Assembly: GCA_015663065.1 (NCBI GenBank)
Contig: DQSX01000032.1
Coordinates: 1 to 35,102, forward strand
Direction of reading: 5' to 3'
Source of the DNA: Sulfurovum sp.
Lineage (GTDB): Bacteria; Campylobacterota; Campylobacteria; Campylobacterales; Sulfurovaceae
Length of the DNA stretch: 35,102 bases
Every line of letters begins with the position of its first letter. The stretch's first letter is position 1. The position numbers were made by a program, and so were the translations under genes. The notes below the pieces were generated by a model. It was not told where the DNA came from, did not search any database, and was given only the letters and a program-made list of their open reading frames with translations. Of the stretch, positions 9,035 to 19,147 are shown in pieces.

Positions 9035-11674
9035 ATGATAAAAAGTGTTCTAAAGCTCTTTGGCACCCAAAATGACAAAATTGTTAAAAACTACCTCAAA
9101 AAAGTAAAAAACATCAATGCACTTGAAGCAGATTATGAAAAGTTAAATGATGATGAACTTAAAGCAGCATTCAACACACTGAAAGAAGCGGTAAAAAGTG
9201 GCGAGAGGACTTTAGACTCTGTACTTTATGAATCATTTGCTATCACCAGAGAAGCGAGTAAACGAACACTGGGACTTAGACACTACGATGTACAGATGGT
9301 CGGGGGGATGACCCTCAATGACAGCAACATTGCGGAAATGAAGACCGGTGAAGGTAAGACACTTGTTGCCACACTTGCCGTTGTCCTCAATGCCATGACA
9401 GGTAAAGGAGTACATGTAGTAACAGTGAATGACTACCTGGCAAAAAGAGACTCCGAAGAGATGGGTAAGCTTTATGAGTTTTTGGGCTACACGGTAGGAT
9501 GTCTGACTGCTGACATCCATGACGATATGGGCAGACAGGCACAATATGCTGCAGACATCACTTACGGTACAAACAATGAATATGGTTTTGACTACCTCCG
9601 TGACAACATGAAAGTACGTGAAGAAGAGAAAGTGCAGCGCGCACACTACTATGCCATCGTCGATGAAGTAGATTCCATCCTCATCGATGAAGCGAGAACA
9701 CCGCTTATCATCTCCGGACCGACACAAAGAGACCATAACTATTACGCCAGAGCAGATGCCATTGCAAAACAAATGCAGCGCGGAGAAAAGATAGAGACAA
9801 AAGCAGGTGAAGATGAGCAGACTACGGGTGATTTCATTGTAGATGAGAAGAACAGAACCATTGTCATGACCGAAGAGGGACTTCAAAAAGCACAAGATCT
9901 TTTTGAAGTTGATAATCTTTACTCTCTTGAAAATGCAGCACTTTCACACCACCTGGACCAGGCGCTCAAGGCTCACTATATTTTTGAAAAAGATGTGGAT
10001 TATGTGGTACAGAATAATGAGATCATCATTGTTGATGAGTTTACGGGAAGACTCTCTGAGGGACGCAGATACTCAGAAGGGCTGCACCAGGCACTCGAAG
10101 CCAAAGAGAATGTAGAGATACAGGAAGAGTCGCAAACACTCGCTGAGATCACTTATCAGAACTATTTCAGACTCTATGAAAAACTCGCCGGTATGACGGG
10201 TACAGCACAAACTGAAGCCACAGAATTTTCACAGATATATAACCTCGAAGTGATCTCCATCCCTACCAATGTACCCATTGCAAGAATTGATAAAAATGAC
10301 CTTATTTACAATACAGAACGTGAAAAACTCGATGCAGTAGTAAAAAGGGTGAGAGAGCTTAATGAAAAAGGACAGCCTGTACTCATTGGTACTGCTTCTA
10401 TTGAAAAATCTGAAATGATCGATGCGAGACTTAAAAAAGAGAAGATCCCGCACAATATGCTCAATGCAAAAAACCATGAACATGAAGCAGAGATTATTAT
10501 GAATGCAGGGCAAAAAGGTGCAGTAACCGTGGCTACGAATATGGCCGGCCGTGGGGTTGACATTAAGATCGATGATGAAGTCAGAGAGCTTGGGGGACTG
10601 ATGATCCTGGGAACAGAGCGTCATGAGAGTAGACGTATCGACAACCAGTTAAGAGGTCGTTCAGGTCGTCAGGGTGATCCGGGTGAGAGTCAGTTCTTTC
10701 TAAGCCTGGATGACAACCTTCTGCGCATTTTCGGTGGAGATAAGATCAGAAATATCATGAATAAACTCGGTGTTGAAGAGGGTGAATACATCGACTCCAA
10801 GATCGTAACAAGATCTGTTGAAAAAGCACAGAAAAAAGTAGAGAACCAACACTATGAGTCCAGAAAACACATTCTTGAGTACGATGATGTTGCCAACCAC
10901 CAGAGAAAAGTGATCTATGCATTCAGAAATCAGCTTCTTGATAAGGAATTCGATATTGATGCGAAAATCAAAGAGAATCGGAAAGAATATATTGAGTATC
11001 TTCTGGCTGAGTGTGAAATTTTTGACGGTATGCCAAAAGAAGACTTCAACATAGAAAAACTCGGAGAACTTATTAAAGAAGAACTTCATACAGAAGTGGA
11101 TCATCAGCATTTTACAGACAAGGAACCTGAAGAGCTTGCAGAGATGATCATGGAGATGATGGAGAATATTTATGAAGAGAAGATGTCCCAGCTTGACCCT
11201 GAACAGAGAAAAGAGATTGAACGTATCCTGTACCTTCAGGTACTTGATCCGCAGTGGAGAGACCACCTCCATGAGATGGATGTACTCAAAACCGGTATCG
11301 GGCTGAGAGGGTACAACCAGAAAGATCCGCTTACAGAGTACAAGCAGGACTCTTATAAACTCTTTACAGACCTTGTAGAACGTATTAAGCGTGAAGCGGT
11401 AAAAGTACTGCACCTTGTACAGTTCGACTTCAACTCTCCAGAAGAAGAAGAGGCAGCCATCGAGCAGATAAGAGAAGAGTTGGAAAGTGATGTAGCTGAT
11501 GCACAGCTGAACCAGTCTTATGAAGAGGGTGTGATCGCAGAAGATTCTGCAAAACTAAAACCGATCTCCGGCACAAAAAAACCAAAAAGAAATGACCCTT
11601 GTCCTTGTGGTTCAGGGAAAAAATATAAAAACTGCTGTGGGCAGAGCGGACCAAAGAAAGGTCTGTTGGCATAA
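9035..11674 (+). CDS. secA: Preprotein translocase ATPase SecA
   Basis: 879 aa; [33 protein letters not shown]-terminal zinc motif [14 protein letters not shown]. Confidence 0.99.
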   Translation: MIKSVLKLFGTQNDKIVKNYLKKVKNINALEADYEKLNDDELKAAFNTLKEAVKSGERTLDSVLYESFAITREASKRTLGLRHYDVQMVGGMTLNDSNIAEMKTGEGKTLVATLAVVLNAMTGKGVHVVTVNDYLAKRDSEEMGKLYEFLGYTVGCLTADIHDDMGRQAQYAADITYGTNNEYGFDYLRDNMKVREEEKVQRAHYYAIVDEVDSILIDEARTPLIISGPTQRDHNYYARADAIAKQMQRGEKIETKAGEDEQTTGDFIVDEKNRTIVMTEEGLQKAQDLFEVDNLYSLENAALSHHLDQALKAHYIFEKDVDYVVQNNEIIIVDEFTGRLSEGRRYSEGLHQALEAKENVEIQEESQTLAEITYQNYFRLYEKLAGMTGTAQTEATEFSQIYNLEVISIPTNVPIARIDKNDLIYNTEREKLDAVVKRVRELNEKGQPVLIGTASIEKSEMIDARLKKEKIPHNMLNAKNHEHEAEIIMNAGQKGAVTVATNMAGRGVDIKIDDEVRELGGLMILGTERHESRRIDNQLRGRSGRQGDPGESQFFLSLDDNLLRIFGGDKIRNIMNKLGVEEGEYIDSKIVTRSVEKAQKKVENQHYESRKHILEYDDVANHQRKVIYAFRNQLLDKEFDIDAKIKENRKEYIEYLLAECEIFDGMPKEDFNIEKLGELIKEELHTEVDHQHFTDKEPEELAEMIMEMMENIYEEKMSQLDPEQRKEIERILYLQVLDPQWRDHLHEMDVLKTGIGLRGYNQKDPLTEYKQDSYKLFTDLVERIKREAVKVLHLVQFDFNSPEEEEAAIEQIREELESDVADAQLNQSYEEGVIAEDSAKLKPISGTKKPKRNDPCPCGSGKKYKNCCGQSGPKKGLLA

Positions 11675-12894
11675 TGTCCAGAGCCCTCTCCAAACCTAAC
11701 AAGAAATTTGTTAGGCACATCATCAAACACTATCTAAAATACGATAAAGAAAACCCCTTTATATTTATTTCAGCCGTACTTGCATTTTTAGGTATTGCTG
11801 CGGGTGTGATGGTACTGATGATCGCCATGGGGATCATGAACGGTACGCAAAAAGAGTTTTCAAAAAAACTTTTTGTTATGAACTACCCGTTGACCCTGCT
11901 CCCTGTTGAAGAAAACTCTGTCAATGATGACCTTGTAAACACCCTTCAAAAAGAGTTTCCGCATTTTAAATTTTCACCCTACTACAGCACACAGGTCATT
12001 ACTAAGAATGAAGGTTCGGTTCAAGGTTCTTTACTTTATGGGGTTGATTTTGACAAAGAAGCTGCCATTAATCATATTTTTAAAGAGGCACGTGGAGAGT
12101 CTAACAATAAGTTCAGAGTGATCGTGGGAGATTCACTCTCTTATGAAATGAATGCAGCCAAAGGGCAAAAAGTCACACTCTACTTCTCTGAGCAGACGGC
12201 TGTGGGCTTTGGTACCATGCCGCTGCAAAAACGTTTTATGGTAGACGGTCTCTTTGACTCCGGTCTCAAAGCCTATGACAAAGCCATTATGTATACCTCT
12301 TTGGAAGCTTTTGAAAAGCTGCTTAAACGACAAGATGGCGTCTATGACGGTTTACACATTTACACTGAAGACCCCATGAAAGAGATAGACAAAATACGGC
12401 AAATAGTACCTGAAACAGTCATTGTGGAAGGCTGGTGGCAGCAGAACGGAAACTTTTTTGCCGCCATGGAGATGGAGAAGAAAGCCCTCTTTCTGGTCTT
12501 GCTGCTTATCATTCTTGTCGCTTCTTTGAACATCATCTCCTCTTTGCTTATGACAGTGATGAGCAGACGCTCCGAAATTGCATTGATGCGAACACTGGGT
12601 GCCAGCAAAACTGAGATAAGGTCTATCTTCTTCAAGCTGGGACTTATCATAGGGTCAGCAGGTATTTTGGCAGGTGCACTGCTTGGAAGTTTCGGTATCT
12701 GGCTCTTGACCACGTTTGACATTATCTCCATGCCTGCAGATGTCTACGGCAGCAGTAAACTGCCTGTTGATCTGAGCATGGGTGATTTTGGACTTATTAT
12801 TCTGGGAACATCAGTGATCATTCTTCTCTCGGCACTCTATCCGGCAAGAAAAGCTGCACAGACAAACCCTTTAACTGTGTTAAGGAATGAATAG
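11674..12894 (+). CDS. LolC/LolE-type lipoprotein-releasing ABC transporter permease
   Basis: 406 aa; N-terminal TM, large periplasmic region, three C-terminal TMs with MTVMSRRSEIALMRTLGAS; overlaps the secA stop by 1 nt. Confidence 0.88.
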   Translation: MSRALSKPNKKFVRHIIKHYLKYDKENPFIFISAVLAFLGIAAGVMVLMIAMGIMNGTQKEFSKKLFVMNYPLTLLPVEENSVNDDLVNTLQKEFPHFKFSPYYSTQVITKNEGSVQGSLLYGVDFDKEAAINHIFKEARGESNNKFRVIVGDSLSYEMNAAKGQKVTLYFSEQTAVGFGTMPLQKRFMVDGLFDSGLKAYDKAIMYTSLEAFEKLLKRQDGVYDGLHIYTEDPMKEIDKIRQIVPETVIVEGWWQQNGNFFAAMEMEKKALFLVLLLIILVASLNIISSLLMTVMSRRSEIALMRTLGASKTEIRSIFFKLGLIIGSAGILAGALLGSFGIWLLTTFDIISMPADVYGSSKLPVDLSMGDFGLIILGTSVIILLSALYPARKAAQTNPLTVLRNE

Positions 12895-12909
12895 TCTTTT
12901 TCGCTCTGT

Positions 12910-15615
12910 TTAAGGAGCGATCTTGTTGAATACTTTTGGTTGTTTTTCTATTTTTTTCTTTTTTGAAGCCTTTTCCCTGGCTTCTTTTTGTTTCTCTTCT
13001 TCCGTTTTATTCACTATGTGCCCCGGTGACTGAAAGGTTCTTTTTATCAGATCAAGAGGAAGTTTCAATAACTCTTTGGTCGCTGATGTTTCTACGATTG
13101 GTTTGGAGAGAGAACCTGTGATCTTCAATCCTACAGTCATACTTTTGTCATCGCCCATCAATATATACCCGAGCAGAGGAATACTTCCTACGACTTTTCC
13201 CAGCTCCCTGGCTGTCTGTATGGCCAGTTTCATATTGATACTGTTCTTCTCCAAATCTATGACTCCTTTACCAACAAAACTGGCTGATTCTCCTTTAATA
13301 ACAATAGAGTCAAAAATGATCTTCTGTCCTATTTTTCGGTATTTTGCCACACCTTTTTCAATGTGAAAACCTTGTTTTGAATACCCGGGACTGTGCAAGG
13401 TCGCCAGTGCCGGAAGGGTATTAATGAAGGCAAGTGTATTGTTGTAGGCTTTAAAATCACGCATCACTCCCCCTTCAATACCTACCTCTCCATAGATCAC
13501 TTTGTCAGGATCTCCTGATGCTTTAAAACTGTAGCGTCCCTGATGCAAGCCATTAAAATTGATAAGAGGATGCAGTAGACGGTCTTTAATGCGATTGGCT
13601 TCTATTTGTATATTTTTGCCAATTTTTTTAAGGCTTACCTTGTCACTTCCAAGCTTCCCTTCAGCATTGATGTTACCATTGGGTGCAATGGCAATATTAT
13701 AGTTGTCTGTCACAAGTGTAAATTCTTTATACCTGAGGTTACTTTTTTTACCAAAGATACGCAATGTTTTATTTTGTGTTTTTTTCATCGTGCTTGTTCT
13801 TTTTCGTTCACGTGACTGAAAAAGTGCTTTAAGGTCAACATTCAAATGGTTTACATGTATCGTAGCTTTAGTGACATCGACCGTCAGACGGTCTTTGAAA
13901 GCAGAGAGGTAGAGACCTTTCTTGGAGATCTTTCCTTTGCAGGGTATCTGTGTATGACAGACATTCTCTTTGTCATAGAAGAAACAGGCATCTCTTTTTA
14001 ACATACCGGCATAGCTGTATTGCAGGAAATCACTGGTCTTTATATCCAGATGACCTCCATCTATCTGAATGTCTAAGTTTTTCAAATAGGGTTTGATCGT
14101 TTTAAGGTCTGAAAGTGTGATCGTAAATGTTTTCTCTTTACGCTGGATCTTTGTTTTCAAGGCAGGTATTTGCATCTGCAGTTTTTCATAGTCAAGCTTC
14201 ACATCCAGTGCTTTGTTCTTTAACACAAAATATTTATTTTTGCCCTCCCCTATAGAGAGCTCTTCAACATTCATCCTCAAGTCTGCTTTTTTTGAGTTAA
14301 GATAGACAGCTCCGTTCAACACCCCTTTATACCAACGCTCTTTTAAGTAGACATCTTTAAGCGTGATCTTGCCATTTTCATAATGCAGATCACCTTTGAG
14401 CACAGGCAGTTTTAGCTTTTTATTGATGGTCACCTCTCCTTTTGAAAAACTTGCATCTACCGCTACGTTTACTTTATGTTTTGCTTTCTCCTGAGCAGAT
14501 TTAAATTTTTTCAGAGGAATACGTAACTTGATATTTGCTCTGATCTCTTTTCCTTTCTGAGTGACAGGGACCTTCACTTTATAGGCCTGAAGTATTTCAT
14601 GAATAACAGCATCTAACTTACTTTTGATATGAAGATCAAGATTTAAATATGGGATCTTGCCTTTTTTTATCTTTCCAATAGAGAGTGTAGAACCCTGCAG
14701 ATCTCTTTTACGATAACTGGGATCTTTAAGATCAAAATAGAGTGTGTTCTCTTTGTAAAGCAGCTTTGCTTCTTTTACCAGAACAGGGGCCAGTTCCTTT
14801 TTGTATTTGATCTTGACATCTTCCAGAGTGGCTTCTCCACGCAATGAAGAGAGGTCCGGTTTCAAAGCATTGTCAACAATGTTCGCTTTGCCTACAAAAG
14901 AGTGCAGTTTGTAACTTTTGGCAAGCACTCTATCTGTTATCCAGATTTTTACTGTATCTTCAAGAGGAAGATGTGCCGTGAGGGTTTTAAGATCATAAAA
15001 CTCATCACTTTTAACGGCAAAAGAGACAAGGTCATCCTCCTTCATCGCCGCAAAATTCCCTTTTATATTGAAGCCTTCAAAAGCCCCTTCGGTCTCCAGT
15101 CTGTCTTTGTTTAAAAAATACTTTAGTTTCCCGACAATGTTCACTTTATGTTTCTTGAGGTACAAGAGTGAGACATCTGCGATCAGCCGGCTTCCCTTTC
15201 TCTCTATATTCCCTGCAACCTCGTAAGCATCAGTGCTGATATAGAGTACATCATCAGCAAAGAGAAATTTTAATTTATTGTTTTTAAAATGGATCTGCTG
15301 CAGGTCGATATAGTCAAAATAGGTAAACAGGTATTTTATCCTGTCAAAAGTTTCATCTATGTTGTCAAAGGAGGGTCTCTCTTTTGTTTTAGGTAAAATG
15401 ATCTTGTCTGCTTTGAGTGTAAGCTTTTTATCGAGTTTAATGTATAATCCCTCAATTTCATACTGACCCAATGTTAATTTGTCAGCATGTACCCCATAAT
15501 ACAACCAGGCAAAGAGAGCCATAAAAAGGACGATCAGAAAGATGAGTAGATCACGTAAAATGACATGGAGAACATGGATGGTATGGGCAGAAAACATTGC
15601 CGTAGTTTTGATCAT
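12910..15615 (-). CDS. AsmA/YhdP-like (DUF3971-type) membrane-anchored protein
   Basis: 901 aa, single N-terminal TM, long beta-rich repetitive body, C-terminal MKLAIQTARELGKVVGSIPLLGYILMGDDKSMTVGLKITGSLSKP. Confidence 0.8.
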   Translation of the reverse strand: MIKTTAMFSAHTIHVLHVILRDLLIFLIVLFMALFAWLYYGVHADKLTLGQYEIEGLYIKLDKKLTLKADKIILPKTKERPSFDNIDETFDRIKYLFTYFDYIDLQQIHFKNNKLKFLFADDVLYISTDAYEVAGNIERKGSRLIADVSLLYLKKHKVNIVGKLKYFLNKDRLETEGAFEGFNIKGNFAAMKEDDLVSFAVKSDEFYDLKTLTAHLPLEDTVKIWITDRVLAKSYKLHSFVGKANIVDNALKPDLSSLRGEATLEDVKIKYKKELAPVLVKEAKLLYKENTLYFDLKDPSYRKRDLQGSTLSIGKIKKGKIPYLNLDLHIKSKLDAVIHEILQAYKVKVPVTQKGKEIRANIKLRIPLKKFKSAQEKAKHKVNVAVDASFSKGEVTINKKLKLPVLKGDLHYENGKITLKDVYLKERWYKGVLNGAVYLNSKKADLRMNVEELSIGEGKNKYFVLKNKALDVKLDYEKLQMQIPALKTKIQRKEKTFTITLSDLKTIKPYLKNLDIQIDGGHLDIKTSDFLQYSYAGMLKRDACFFYDKENVCHTQIPCKGKISKKGLYLSAFKDRLTVDVTKATIHVNHLNVDLKALFQSRERKRTSTMKKTQNKTLRIFGKKSNLRYKEFTLVTDNYNIAIAPNGNINAEGKLGSDKVSLKKIGKNIQIEANRIKDRLLHPLINFNGLHQGRYSFKASGDPDKVIYGEVGIEGGVMRDFKAYNNTLAFINTLPALATLHSPGYSKQGFHIEKGVAKYRKIGQKIIFDSIVIKGESASFVGKGVIDLEKNSINMKLAIQTARELGKVVGSIPLLGYILMGDDKSMTVGLKITGSLSKPIVETSATKELLKLPLDLIKRTFQSPGHIVNKTEEEKQKEAREKASKKKKIEKQPKVFNKIAP

Positions 15616-16495
15616 CTCTTTTGCCTTTTACACTACTATCCCCGTGAAGACAACGCAAACGTTATTCATACCACAAGGCTCTATTGGAAATATTATATCA
15701 CAACTGACTAAAAAAGGTTACAACCTCTCTTTCATTGACAGCTATATTCTGCGTTTTATGGGAAGCCCTCAAAGCGGGTGGATACACATAGGAAAAAATG
15801 AACTCAACCGTATTGATTTTCTCCATAAACTCACTTCTTCCAAAGCGATGATAAGCAAAGTCACGCTTATTCCGGGGGAAACATCAGAAATATTCTTTAA
15901 AACACTTGCCAAAGAGCTGAAACTGGACAAAGACAAACTTGACAAATACTATCATCAATTTTCTGTCTATCCAGAAGCGGGTATCTATGCAGACACTTAC
16001 TATGTACCCTACGGCATAAAAGAGAAACATCTCATGAACTTTCTCGTACGTGAATCAGAAAAAAAATACCGATCTATTTCAGAAAAGATTTATGGAAATT
16101 ATGATGAGAAACAGTGGTTAAAAGTACTGGTCACGGCTTCCATCATACAAAAAGAGGCTGCAAACAATAAAGAGATGCCTATGGTCTCTTCGGTCATTCA
16201 CAACCGTTTAAAGAAAAAGATGCGTTTACAGATGGATGGTACTTTAAATTACGGAAAATATTCCCACGTCAAGGTCACTCCGGAACGCATCAAAGATGAC
16301 AACAGTACCTTCAATACCTACAAATTCAAAGGACTGCCACCCTCACCTATTGGTGCAGTAAGCATTGCTGCCATTAAGGCAGCCATTAAACCGGCAAAAT
16401 CTGACTACCTTTACTTTATGAAGAACAAAGAGGGTGTACACGACTTTTCAAAAAGCTACAAAACACACAGGAAGAACATTCGAAAATCCAAATAA
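15542..16495 (+). CDS. mltG: Endolytic transglycosylase MltG (YceG)
   Basis: 317 aa; TM, IIQKEAANNKEMPMVSSVIHNRLKKKMRLQMDGTLNYG, LPPSPIGAVSIAAIKAAIKPAKSDYLYFM. Start may be at 15542, 15563 or 15578. Confidence 0.93.
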   Translation: MSRSRKMTWRTWMVWAENIAVVLIISFAFYTTIPVKTTQTLFIPQGSIGNIISQLTKKGYNLSFIDSYILRFMGSPQSGWIHIGKNELNRIDFLHKLTSSKAMISKVTLIPGETSEIFFKTLAKELKLDKDKLDKYYHQFSVYPEAGIYADTYYVPYGIKEKHLMNFLVRESEKKYRSISEKIYGNYDEKQWLKVLVTASIIQKEAANNKEMPMVSSVIHNRLKKKMRLQMDGTLNYGKYSHVKVTPERIKDDNSTFNTYKFKGLPPSPIGAVSIAAIKAAIKPAKSDYLYFMKNKEGVHDFSKSYKTHRKNIRKSK

Positions 16496-16498
16496 ATA

Positions 16499-16999
16499 TT
16501 AACTCATTTTATTCTTCCAGTAATTCATCCAAACTTGTCGTAATCTTTTATTGCTTATGTGTCTGTATTTTTTAGGCAAGTTTCTTCTCAGTTTTTCATA
16601 AGAATACGCAGTCATTCCTTCATTGTTCACAATACACTTAAACCCTGTAGCACCCTGCTGATGACAACCATAAACAGTAAAGGCATTGACATCCATACCA
16701 TTCTTTTTTAAACTTTCTACATTATCGGACAGTAAGGCCATAAAGATCTTGTCCTGGTTTTTAGGGTGTTTCCATGTCGAGTAGTTCATGTTTAGTTTTC
16801 TTGTATAGTGCTTTGCTGTTTTAGGCATGATTTGATAGCGGCCATAAGCACCGGAACTTTTATTGACCGTGGTATATTTTCCGTTGGGGGTTTCCACTTT
16901 GACTATTTTTTTTGAAATGTCAGTCATGGAGGGTTCTCCGCACCCCTGCATCAGCAAAGCCAAAATAACTATTATCAGTACATTAAAATATTTTTTCAT
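16499..16999 (-). CDS. Lipoprotein with lysozyme/transglycosylase-like domain
   Basis: 166 aa; lipobox LMQGC, SSGAYGRYQIMPKTAKHY as in SLT/lysozyme-like folds. Confidence 0.65.
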   Translation of the reverse strand: MKKYFNVLIIVILALLMQGCGEPSMTDISKKIVKVETPNGKYTTVNKSSGAYGRYQIMPKTAKHYTRKLNMNYSTWKHPKNQDKIFMALLSDNVESLKKNGMDVNAFTVYGCHQQGATGFKCIVNNEGMTAYSYEKLRRNLPKKYRHISNKRLRQVWMNYWKNKMS

Positions 17000-17108
17000 T
17001 TTTTTCTCCCCACAGCAATATAAGTATACATATTAATATTAAAGTATATTAAAAATATAGTATAGTAAAAAACTTAGACAAAAATAAAATAACCTAAATT
17101 TTACTAGA

Positions 17109-18737
17109 TCAGAACAATATTTGCACAATATTCAGAATAAACATTACAATAAAACCCACTTTATAGACCATCATTTCATTTCTTTCAATGAACGAGAGAT
17201 TTTTATCGAAGTACGGTTTTACTCTCTGTGGATTATTTATTTCGTAGAGCATTTCGGAGTAGTTATGGTAGCGTTTGTCTGTATTGGTCTCAATAGCACG
17301 TAAAATGACACTCTCAAACCAGTCAGGTATTTTGGCATTCATTTTTGTCGGATGTATAGGTGTTTTTTCAAAAGAGGGATTTTGAAAAGGTTCTATCTCC
17401 CCAAAAGGAAATTTTTGGGTCAAAGCTTCATAGAGCGTCACACCTATGGCATACACTTCTGTCTGTTCGCTAATAGGTGCCTGTTCAAAACGCTCCGGTG
17501 CCAAATAGGATGGGGTACCCGCCCTTGACACATTGGTATACGCTTCTGTAATGGAACCAAAATCAACCATTTTAAATACAAACTTCTCTTTGCGTTTTGT
17601 CACAATGATATTTTCAGGTTTTATGTCACCGTGTACAAGGTCAAGTTTGCTCAGGAACTGTGACATATTAAGCAGAAACTGTGCCAACGCTATAGACATA
17701 TCGACCGTAATCGGCTTTTTAGCCACAAACTCTTTCAACGATACTCCATCGACATAAGACATGATGTAGTAACGGTGTGTACGCTTTTTGGGAATGACTG
17801 CTTTTGGGAAAAAACCTGCTTTGAGCCGTTTTGCCATCCAGACTTCTTTGACAAAAAAGTCTAAGATACTTTCATCTTCTATGGCTTCAGCAGGGGAAAA
17901 CTTAATAACATACTGTACTCCTTTGTTCACAGCAAGCCAGGTACGGTTGTTTTGGATCAGAGCCTTAACAAGTTTATAACCATCTATGACATCCCCCACT
18001 TTATACTTCTCTTCTATGATCAGATCGGACTGTTTAAGCTGCAGTCTGGGGTCAAGTTCTTTGATCTCCAGAACCACTGCAGTGGTATCATCGGGTAGTT
18101 TGTCATCATACGCTTTAGAAGCTTTTTTCACTAAAAAAGAGGCTCCCATATGTAGTCCCTCTGCCAGAACCTTTTCTGACAGTACCGTATAGAGACCGTC
18201 AGAACAGAGCAGTATCTGGTCTTTTGCCTGAAGATTGTTCTCAAAGTAGTACGGGTCTACAGTTGTTTCAAGGCCTATGGCAGCGGTCAGTACACCTTCC
18301 ATGCCCTCTTCTTCCATTGCATGATCATAAGAGAGTTGTGTAAAGCCTTCCTTTCTTTTTAAATAGATACGGCTGTCTCCCACATTGGCACCATAGAGTC
18401 TGTCACCTTCTATGACCACCAGCGTCATGGTTGTTACCAACTCTTCACGTTCATACTCTTCCATAGACTCAAGGTAAAGCACCCTGTTGATGTTTTCAAT
18501 GAAGTGTTTGATGGATTTTTCCATACTCCAGGACCTGGGTCTGTTCTTTAAAGAGTGCACCAAAAAATGGGAGACACGTTTTGCAGCTTCAGCACCCTGC
18601 ATAGCAGAGCCCACACCGTCGCAAACTACTGCCACAGTAATGTTCTCCAGGACTTTGACTTCAAAAAAATCATCTCCTTTGAGCTGTGTACCTTTTGCTA
18701 AAGTAAATCCTGATGTATCTATGGTTTGTTTGGACAT
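17109..18737 (-). CDS. Bifunctional PP2C-type phosphatase / Ser-Thr protein kinase with C-terminal TM
   Basis: 542 aa; PP2C motifs VCDGVGSAMQGAEAA, GDSRIYL, LLCSDGLY, DDTTAVV; kinase motifs VHGDIKPENI, VDFGS, GTPSYLAPERF; C-terminal hydrophobic VGFIVMFILNIVQILF. Confidence 0.92.
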   Translation of the reverse strand: MSKQTIDTSGFTLAKGTQLKGDDFFEVKVLENITVAVVCDGVGSAMQGAEAAKRVSHFLVHSLKNRPRSWSMEKSIKHFIENINRVLYLESMEEYEREELVTTMTLVVIEGDRLYGANVGDSRIYLKRKEGFTQLSYDHAMEEEGMEGVLTAAIGLETTVDPYYFENNLQAKDQILLCSDGLYTVLSEKVLAEGLHMGASFLVKKASKAYDDKLPDDTTAVVLEIKELDPRLQLKQSDLIIEEKYKVGDVIDGYKLVKALIQNNRTWLAVNKGVQYVIKFSPAEAIEDESILDFFVKEVWMAKRLKAGFFPKAVIPKKRTHRYYIMSYVDGVSLKEFVAKKPITVDMSIALAQFLLNMSQFLSKLDLVHGDIKPENIIVTKRKEKFVFKMVDFGSITEAYTNVSRAGTPSYLAPERFEQAPISEQTEVYAIGVTLYEALTQKFPFGEIEPFQNPSFEKTPIHPTKMNAKIPDWFESVILRAIETNTDKRYHNYSEMLYEINNPQRVKPYFDKNLSFIERNEMMVYKVGFIVMFILNIVQILF

Positions 18738-18804
18738 GTGCTGCCTTATGGTTTTGTCTATAGAACGATTATACCATTCTATGACATATTTTTTTGTATT
18801 TCTT

Positions 18805-18821
18805 TGATTAAAATATGTTCA
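18805..18821. promoter_or_regulatory. Half-degenerate operator TGATTAA-AAT-ATGTTCA upstream of the PP2C-kinase gene
   Basis: Left half identical to the four perfect operators; centre 18813 lies exactly 40 nt from first base of minus-strand extended -10 TGG-TATAAT (18773-18768). Confidence 0.55.
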
Positions 18822-18902
18822 GTTGGACTATAAATAATTTTGATGACAATTCCGTGACATTTCTATGTTACACTGTTTACATAACTTTTCTAGGGGATCT
18901 TC

Positions 18903-19121
18903 ATGACGGTATATAAAGTGATCTATTTGAACCACTATGGTGAACAAGTTGCAGAGTTTGGTTATTATAAAGATAAACTTGATGCTGAAAAAAGAGTATT
19001 TGACGTAAAATTAAAAGCATCTCAAAACGGGAAAGTGGAAATTCAAGATGTTTTTGTACATGAAAGTTCTTATGAGACAAACGAAGACAAGGTCGTGAAC
19101 GATGTCTATGGCTTTAAATAA
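18903..19121 (+). CDS. Small hypothetical protein (72 aa)
   Basis: Complete ORF with GGGGA upstream of ATG and a hairpin directly after the stop; no family recognised. Confidence 0.65.
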   Translation: MTVYKVIYLNHYGEQVAEFGYYKDKLDAEKRVFDVKLKASQNGKVEIQDVFVHESSYETNEDKVVNDVYGFK

Positions 19122-19143
19122 CATAAAGGAGAAAGCCTTTATG
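19122..19143. terminator. Hairpin between convergent genes
   Basis: Perfect inverted repeat CATAAAGG-agaaag-CCTTTATG between the 18903..19121 and 19148..20428 stops; no strong T-tract. Confidence 0.45.
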
Positions 19144-19147
19144 CAGA

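Noticed and set aside
9233-9895. 220-aa minus-strand ORF inside secA
   Set aside because: Cys/Phe/Ile-rich antisense reading of a highly conserved gene, no RBS context or family similarity.
10700-11413. 237-aa minus-strand ORF inside secA
   Set aside because: Antisense shadow ORF of secA rich in F/L/H; no motif support.
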